Assembly (NCBI GenBank): GCA_040756995.1
Contig: JBFLYK010000066.1
Location: forward strand, 1-35,727
Source: BP-133 sp040756995
GTDB lineage: Bacteria; Actinomycetota; Acidimicrobiia; IMCC26256; BP-133
Reading direction: 5' to 3'
DNA length: 35,727 nt
Position 1 is the stretch's first letter; each line of letters opens with the position of its first letter. The position numbers were made by a program, and so were the translations under genes. Shown piece by piece: positions 33,116-35,727 of this stretch. The notes under the pieces were generated by a model. It did not search any database and was not told the origin of the DNA. It saw only the letters and a program-made list of their open reading frames with translations.

Positions 33116-33561
33116 ATCGCCCTCCGGCTGCCCGCCGCCGTGGCGGGGAGCGTGACGACCGCCTCGGCGGTCACGGTGTCGGTCTCGGTTCCCTGCTTGC
33201 GGACCCGCAGGCGTACCCCGGCGCGCCCGTCCTCGGTCACCGACATGATCTCGCCCTCGGCCACGAGCTCGTCGCCAGGGAAGGCCGGGGCGACGAGCTT
33301 CGCGTTCAGGCTGTGGACCCCGGTCAGTCCTACCCAGTCGGACAGGAGCCGGCCGGCCAGCCCCAGACTGATCGCTCCGTGGGCGATGACGGTGGGGAGG
33401 CCGGCGTTGCGGGCGAACTCCTCGTCGACATGAATGGGGTTGAAGTCCCGGCTCGCCCCCGCGAAGCGGGCGATCAGGACCCGATCGACGCGGATGGTCG
33501 GTCGCCCGGGAATGGGCTGCCCCACCTGCGGCGACGCATCGACCGCCACATCTGACGCCAT
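33112..33561 (-). CDS. MaoC-family (R)-hydratase-like protein
   Basis: A 149-residue hot-dog protein with a full hydratase 2 motif: FAGASRDFNPIHVDEEFARNAGLPTVIAHG, where Asp39 and His44 are the expected catalytic pair and His61 follows. ATG 33561 has AGGAGAT upstream. It ends overlapping the enoyl-CoA hydratase start. The N-terminal-type MaoC partner encoded just upstream (30 bp away) suggests they form a heteromeric two-subunit hydratase, as in other actinobacterial MaoC pairs. Confidence 0.9.
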   Translation of the reverse strand: MASDVAVDASPQVGQPIPGRPTIRVDRVLIARFAGASRDFNPIHVDEEFARNAGLPTVIAHGAISLGLAGRLLSDWVGLTGVHSLNAKLVAPAFPGDELVAEGEIMSVTEDGRAGVRLRVRKQGTETDTVTAEAVVTLPATAAGSRRAM

Positions 33562-33590
33562 GGAATCTCCTCCTCGCCCGCGTCTCGGCT

Positions 33591-34043
33591 TCAGTCGAGA
33601 CGCTCGATGAACGTGGCCCGCTGGCGGGTGCAGACGTTGCCGTCCCCGTCGGCGAATTCGGTCTCGGCCACCCCGATCGCCACCCGCCCCTTCTTGCCCT
33701 CGTGCTCGTACGCCTCGACGATCCGCGTCTTTGCCCACAGCGGCACCCCAGTCGGCACGGGACCCACGAACTCGTAGTCGTAGCCGGCGAGGACAGTCCG
33801 GTCATACCGGGCGGCGAGAACCTCCGGAATGAACGGCTGGCCCTCGACCGCGAGGGCGAACGGGAACGTGAGCGGAGCCAGCGGCGCAGCATGCCCCGCT
33901 TCGGCGGCAGCGGCGACGTCACGCACCAGCGGGTCGTCGACACCGATGATCTCGGCGAACTCCTGCGCTTTGGTGCCATCCACGACAACCGGGAACGGCC
34001 CCCAACTTCGGCCGCTTGCCGTGAGATCCATCCCGCCCCCCAT
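33591..34043 (-). CDS. MaoC N-terminal-type dehydratase subunit (FAS1_DH-like)
   Basis: A 150-residue protein of the MaoC-dehydratase N-terminal type (FPVVVDGTKAQEFAEIIGVDDPLVRD, then EVLAARYDRTVLAGYDYEFVGPVPTGVPLWAKTRIVEAYEHEGKKGRV). Such subunits lack the catalytic Asp-His motif and pair with an active MaoC, here the next gene. ATG 34043 or ATG 34031 could be the start; the G-rich stretch between them could serve as ribosome-binding site for the second. It begins the leftward CoA gene set, with a candidate promoter and palindrome at 34050-34080. Confidence 0.87.
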   Translation of the reverse strand: MGGGMDLTASGRSWGPFPVVVDGTKAQEFAEIIGVDDPLVRDVAAAAEAGHAAPLAPLTFPFALAVEGQPFIPEVLAARYDRTVLAGYDYEFVGPVPTGVPLWAKTRIVEAYEHEGKKGRVAIGVAETEFADGDGNVCTRQRATFIERLD

Positions 34044-34049
34044 TACGAC

Positions 34050-34080
34050 TGAATGTGATATTTAAAGATCAGAGCTGATC
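34050..34080 (-). promoter_or_regulatory. Candidate promoter/operator of the second CoA operon
   Basis: GATCAG-AG-CTGATC (34067-34080) is a 14-bp palindrome next to AT-rich TTTAAATATCAC on the minus strand, which would serve as a -10 region for the MaoC operon. The same hairpin could instead end the transcript from the iron-sulfur gene, since it overlaps the stop region of the small ORF there. Sequence alone does not decide. Confidence 0.35.
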
Positions 34081-34206
34081 GTACCGGTTTGGAACGCCGT
34101 CCTCAAGGCTTGGCCGCTCATCGGGCGCCATCTCGCTGTCGAGCCGAAGCTGCTCAGCTCGGGGAACCTGCTTGACGAGAGCGGCGTTCCGCCGCGGAAT
34201 GCTCAC
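34069..34206 (-). CDS. Possible 45-residue protein coupled to the iron-sulfur gene
   Basis: GTG 34206 overlaps the stop of the iron-sulfur gene in a GTGA arrangement and opens a 45-codon frame (SIPRRNAALVKQVPRAEQLRLDSEM..., ending VPNRYDQL). The coupling and charged composition are gene-like, but no family is recognised and it may be a chance frame. GlpC-like proteins often have small or DUF3501 partners; this is too short and unlike DUF3501. Confidence 0.35.
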   Translation of the reverse strand: MSIPRRNAALVKQVPRAEQLRLDSEMAPDERPSLEDGVPNRYDQL

Positions 34207-35507
34207 GTCGTACCTCTGGCGGACGGCCCGACGGGCAGCGCCGATCCCGGAATGTCGAGACCATACGCGCGGGCGAGAATCTCTATGGGATGGATTGGCC
34301 GATGGCCGGTGGACTCCTCGATGGCGGCGTTGGCCAGTGCGCAACTTCCCGCCGTCACGGCTGCCCGATCCCGGCCGAGCATCCGCACGAGAGGCTGCGC
34401 CACCGCGCAGGCCAATTCGTAGTTCTCTGCCCGCAACCCCCACGTCCCGTCGATCCCGGCGCAGCCGTTGACCAGCTGGACCCGGGCGCCGGTCAGGCTG
34501 ATCAGGTCCCGGGTCTTGAAACCGAGATCCAGTGCCCTCAGATGGCACGGCTGATGGAGGGAGACGGCGGCCGGGACGATTCCCGGGAAGTCGAGGTCGA
34601 GGCCGGGCCCTTCGGAGTGGCGGGTCATCAGGTATTCGGCGGCGTCGAACGTGGACCGGGCGACCAGCTCGGCGTCGGACGACTTGAGATAGCGCGGGTA
34701 CTCCCGTTTGAGGGCGTAGGCGCAAGTCGGCTGGGCCACGACAATCGGCCGCCCAAGGCGGGCGTGGGGCGCCAAGCGCCGCACGTTGCGACCGGCCTGT
34801 CGGCGGAACGCTTCGACGTTGCCGTCGTCGAGCCACGGCATTCCACAGCAGCGAAGCCCGCTCGGGACGGAACAGCCGAGGTTGTTGTGCTCGAGAACGC
34901 CGACAAGGGCGCGCCCGATCTCAGGCTGCTGATACTCGACGAGGCAGGTCGGGAAGACCGCGACGACGTCGGCGGGTACCGGGCGACGACGTCGGCGCCG
35001 GAACCACGTCGTGAACCGCTGCGAGGCGTACGGCAGGAGCTGCCGCCGGGAGGAAACTCCCAGGAAGCGCTCCATCAGCCGGCGCAGGCCGGCGTGGGCG
35101 ATGGCGCGGTTGGTGAGCGGCGCCGCGGCGCAGGCGACCCGCCCGACGAGGTCGACCCGTCCGAAGGCCTCGGATTGCAGGTCGCGCCCCGACCGATGAG
35201 CGGCTTTGGCCCGGAGCATCAGCCGGGGGAAGTCCAGGGCCCACTCGTGAGGCGGGACGTAAGGGCAGCGAACGTCACACAGCTTGCACTGGTAACACTG
35301 GCTCACGACGCGGTCTTCGTCCGCCTTCGACAAGGCCTGCGCGTCGCCTCCGTGCTGGTCGAGCAAGTCGAAGAGCGAGTCGAAGGACGGGCACAGGTCG
35401 GCACAGAGGCGGCATTCGCCGCACAGCTCGAAGACCCGGCCCAACTCGAGGCCGAGGTCGCGGCGGTCGCCGTAGGCGGGGTGATCGGGATCGTAGGTCG
35501 TCGTCAC
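34203..35507 (-). CDS. GlpC-like (Fe-S)-binding oxidoreductase with CCG domains
   Basis: A 434-residue electron-transfer protein. Two [4Fe-4S] motifs lie near the N-terminus (Cys29, 32, 35, 39 in CGECRLCADLCP; Cys71, 74, 77, 81 in CYQCKLCDVRCP). Two cysteine-rich CCG domains follow: PTCLVEY...RCCGMPWLDDGN, and HQPCHLRAL...NGCAGIDGTWGL, where the second lacks its Cys-Cys pair. This resembles the C subunit of anaerobic glycerol-3-phosphate dehydrogenase and relatives found with rubrerythrin or acyl-CoA dehydrogenase genes. ATG 35507. It could pass electrons from flavin enzymes in the cluster to the quinone pool, but the partner is not identified. Confidence 0.9.
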   Translation of the reverse strand: MTTTYDPDHPAYGDRRDLGLELGRVFELCGECRLCADLCPSFDSLFDLLDQHGGDAQALSKADEDRVVSQCYQCKLCDVRCPYVPPHEWALDFPRLMLRAKAAHRSGRDLQSEAFGRVDLVGRVACAAAPLTNRAIAHAGLRRLMERFLGVSSRRQLLPYASQRFTTWFRRRRRRPVPADVVAVFPTCLVEYQQPEIGRALVGVLEHNNLGCSVPSGLRCCGMPWLDDGNVEAFRRQAGRNVRRLAPHARLGRPIVVAQPTCAYALKREYPRYLKSSDAELVARSTFDAAEYLMTRHSEGPGLDLDFPGIVPAAVSLHQPCHLRALDLGFKTRDLISLTGARVQLVNGCAGIDGTWGLRAENYELACAVAQPLVRMLGRDRAAVTAGSCALANAAIEESTGHRPIHPIEILARAYGLDIPGSALPVGPSARGTT

Positions 35508-35581
35508 TCGGTTCTCCGGGAAGGCGGGTAAGGGCGCGTCAGCGGCTGGCGCCCAGGATCTCCGGATGGATGCAACTACCG

Positions 35582-35607
35582 TCTATGACTGAAGACAACA
35601 GTCTAGA
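35582..35607. promoter_or_regulatory. Imperfect inverted repeat upstream of the iron-sulfur gene
   Basis: TCTA(T)GACTG and CAGTCTAGA flank AAGACAA, giving arms of nine paired bases with one bulge, 75 bp before the iron-sulfur gene start. It is a candidate operator for that gene or an end of a mobile element, given the gene fragment to the right. Confidence 0.4.
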
Positions 35608-35615
35608 GGGCTTGT

Positions 35616-35630
35616 GCCGGCGAAGCCGGC
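35616..35630. repeat. Short perfect hairpin after an edge gene fragment
   Basis: GCCGGC-GAA-GCCGGC, 17 bp downstream of the stop of the minus-strand fragment at the right edge. It could serve as a terminator stem for that gene, though no T-run follows. Confidence 0.4.
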
Positions 35631-35646
35631 TCGATTGAGTCAAGTT

Positions 35647-35727
35647 TCACGCTGCCAGCTTGGCATTGTTGATGATGTCGGCGATGGCGTGGTCGAGTCG
35701 GTCGAAGTGGCGGCGCAGGGGCGTCCC
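35647..35727 (-). CDS. C-terminal fragment of an unidentified protein, cut by the window edge
   Basis: The minus strand reads TPLRRHFDRLDHAIADIINNAKLAA and a TGA at 35647. The composition is protein-like and recalls the tail of some transposases, and the flanking inverted repeats would fit an insertion sequence end, but 26 residues are too few to be sure. The rest lies to the right. Confidence 0.35.
   Translation of the reverse strand, partial: GTPLRRHFDRLDHAIADIINNAKLAA

Noticed and set aside
32309..33988. 559-codon minus-strand frame through both MaoC genes into the enoyl-CoA hydratase
   Set aside because: Only the part after GTG 33115 resembles a protein family; the upstream part overlaps two better-supported MaoC genes in another frame.

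Overview
The window is very GC-rich DNA with dense, overlapping genes. It carries TetR and IclR regulators, MaoC hydratases, SCP2, CaiB and acyl-CoA dehydrogenase relatives, and frequent GTG/TTG starts. This points to a high-GC actinobacterium (Actinomycetota); an acidimicrobial or similar environmental lineage is plausible but is inference. No rRNA, tRNA or CRISPR array was seen.

Region 1 (1-7.8 kb, plus strand). The 3' part of a giant gene joins a BrxC/PglY-like P-loop ATPase to a C-terminal PglZ domain, the two hallmark activities of BREX/Pgl phage defence, in one polypeptide. Its start and Walker A lie outside the window. Next come a UbiB/AarF-type kinase-like gene with a one-base frameshift near its 3' end, preceded by a perfect 10-bp inverted repeat, and a catechol-type O-methyltransferase.

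Region 2 (7.8-15.7 kb). Intact genes sit among gene debris. A three-gene export cassette (Tat amidohydrolase, secreted protein, cupredoxin) and a divergent TetR/DHA2 efflux pair are intact. Around them are a truncated IclR gene, a TetR C-terminal fragment, a frameshifted panD remnant ending in a 21-bp x3 tandem repeat, a broken SDR and a probable methyltransferase tail.

Region 3 (15.7-28.1 kb) is the most interesting part. A leftward operon (CaiB remnant, MaoC, acyl-CoA dehydrogenase), a TetR gene and a ten-gene leftward operon form one apparent regulon. The same 22-bp palindrome overlaps the -10 box of near-consensus promoters in front of both leftward operons. The ten genes (Rieske oxygenase alpha and beta, an 83-residue unknown, cis-diol dehydrogenase-like SDR, Cys-less thiolase/aldolase, DUF35 partner, MDR dehydrogenase, intradiol dioxygenase, PEP-mutase/isocitrate-lyase-like lyase, acyl-CoA ligase) are mostly linked by short overlaps. 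The set suggests an aromatic-compound catabolic pathway combining ring dihydroxylation, intradiol cleavage and CoA-dependent retro-aldol chemistry. I do not recognise it as a known pathway. Diverged direct repeats of about 158 bp lie on either side of the TetR/operon block.

Region 4 (28.4-35.7 kb, minus strand). A second CoA-thioester gene set (aldehyde dehydrogenase, SCP2 protein, SDR, gamma-carbonic-anhydrase-like protein, ABM-domain protein, enoyl-CoA hydratase, two MaoC-type proteins) follows a GlpC-like iron-sulfur protein. The right edge carries the tail of an unidentified minus-strand gene beside two inverted repeats.
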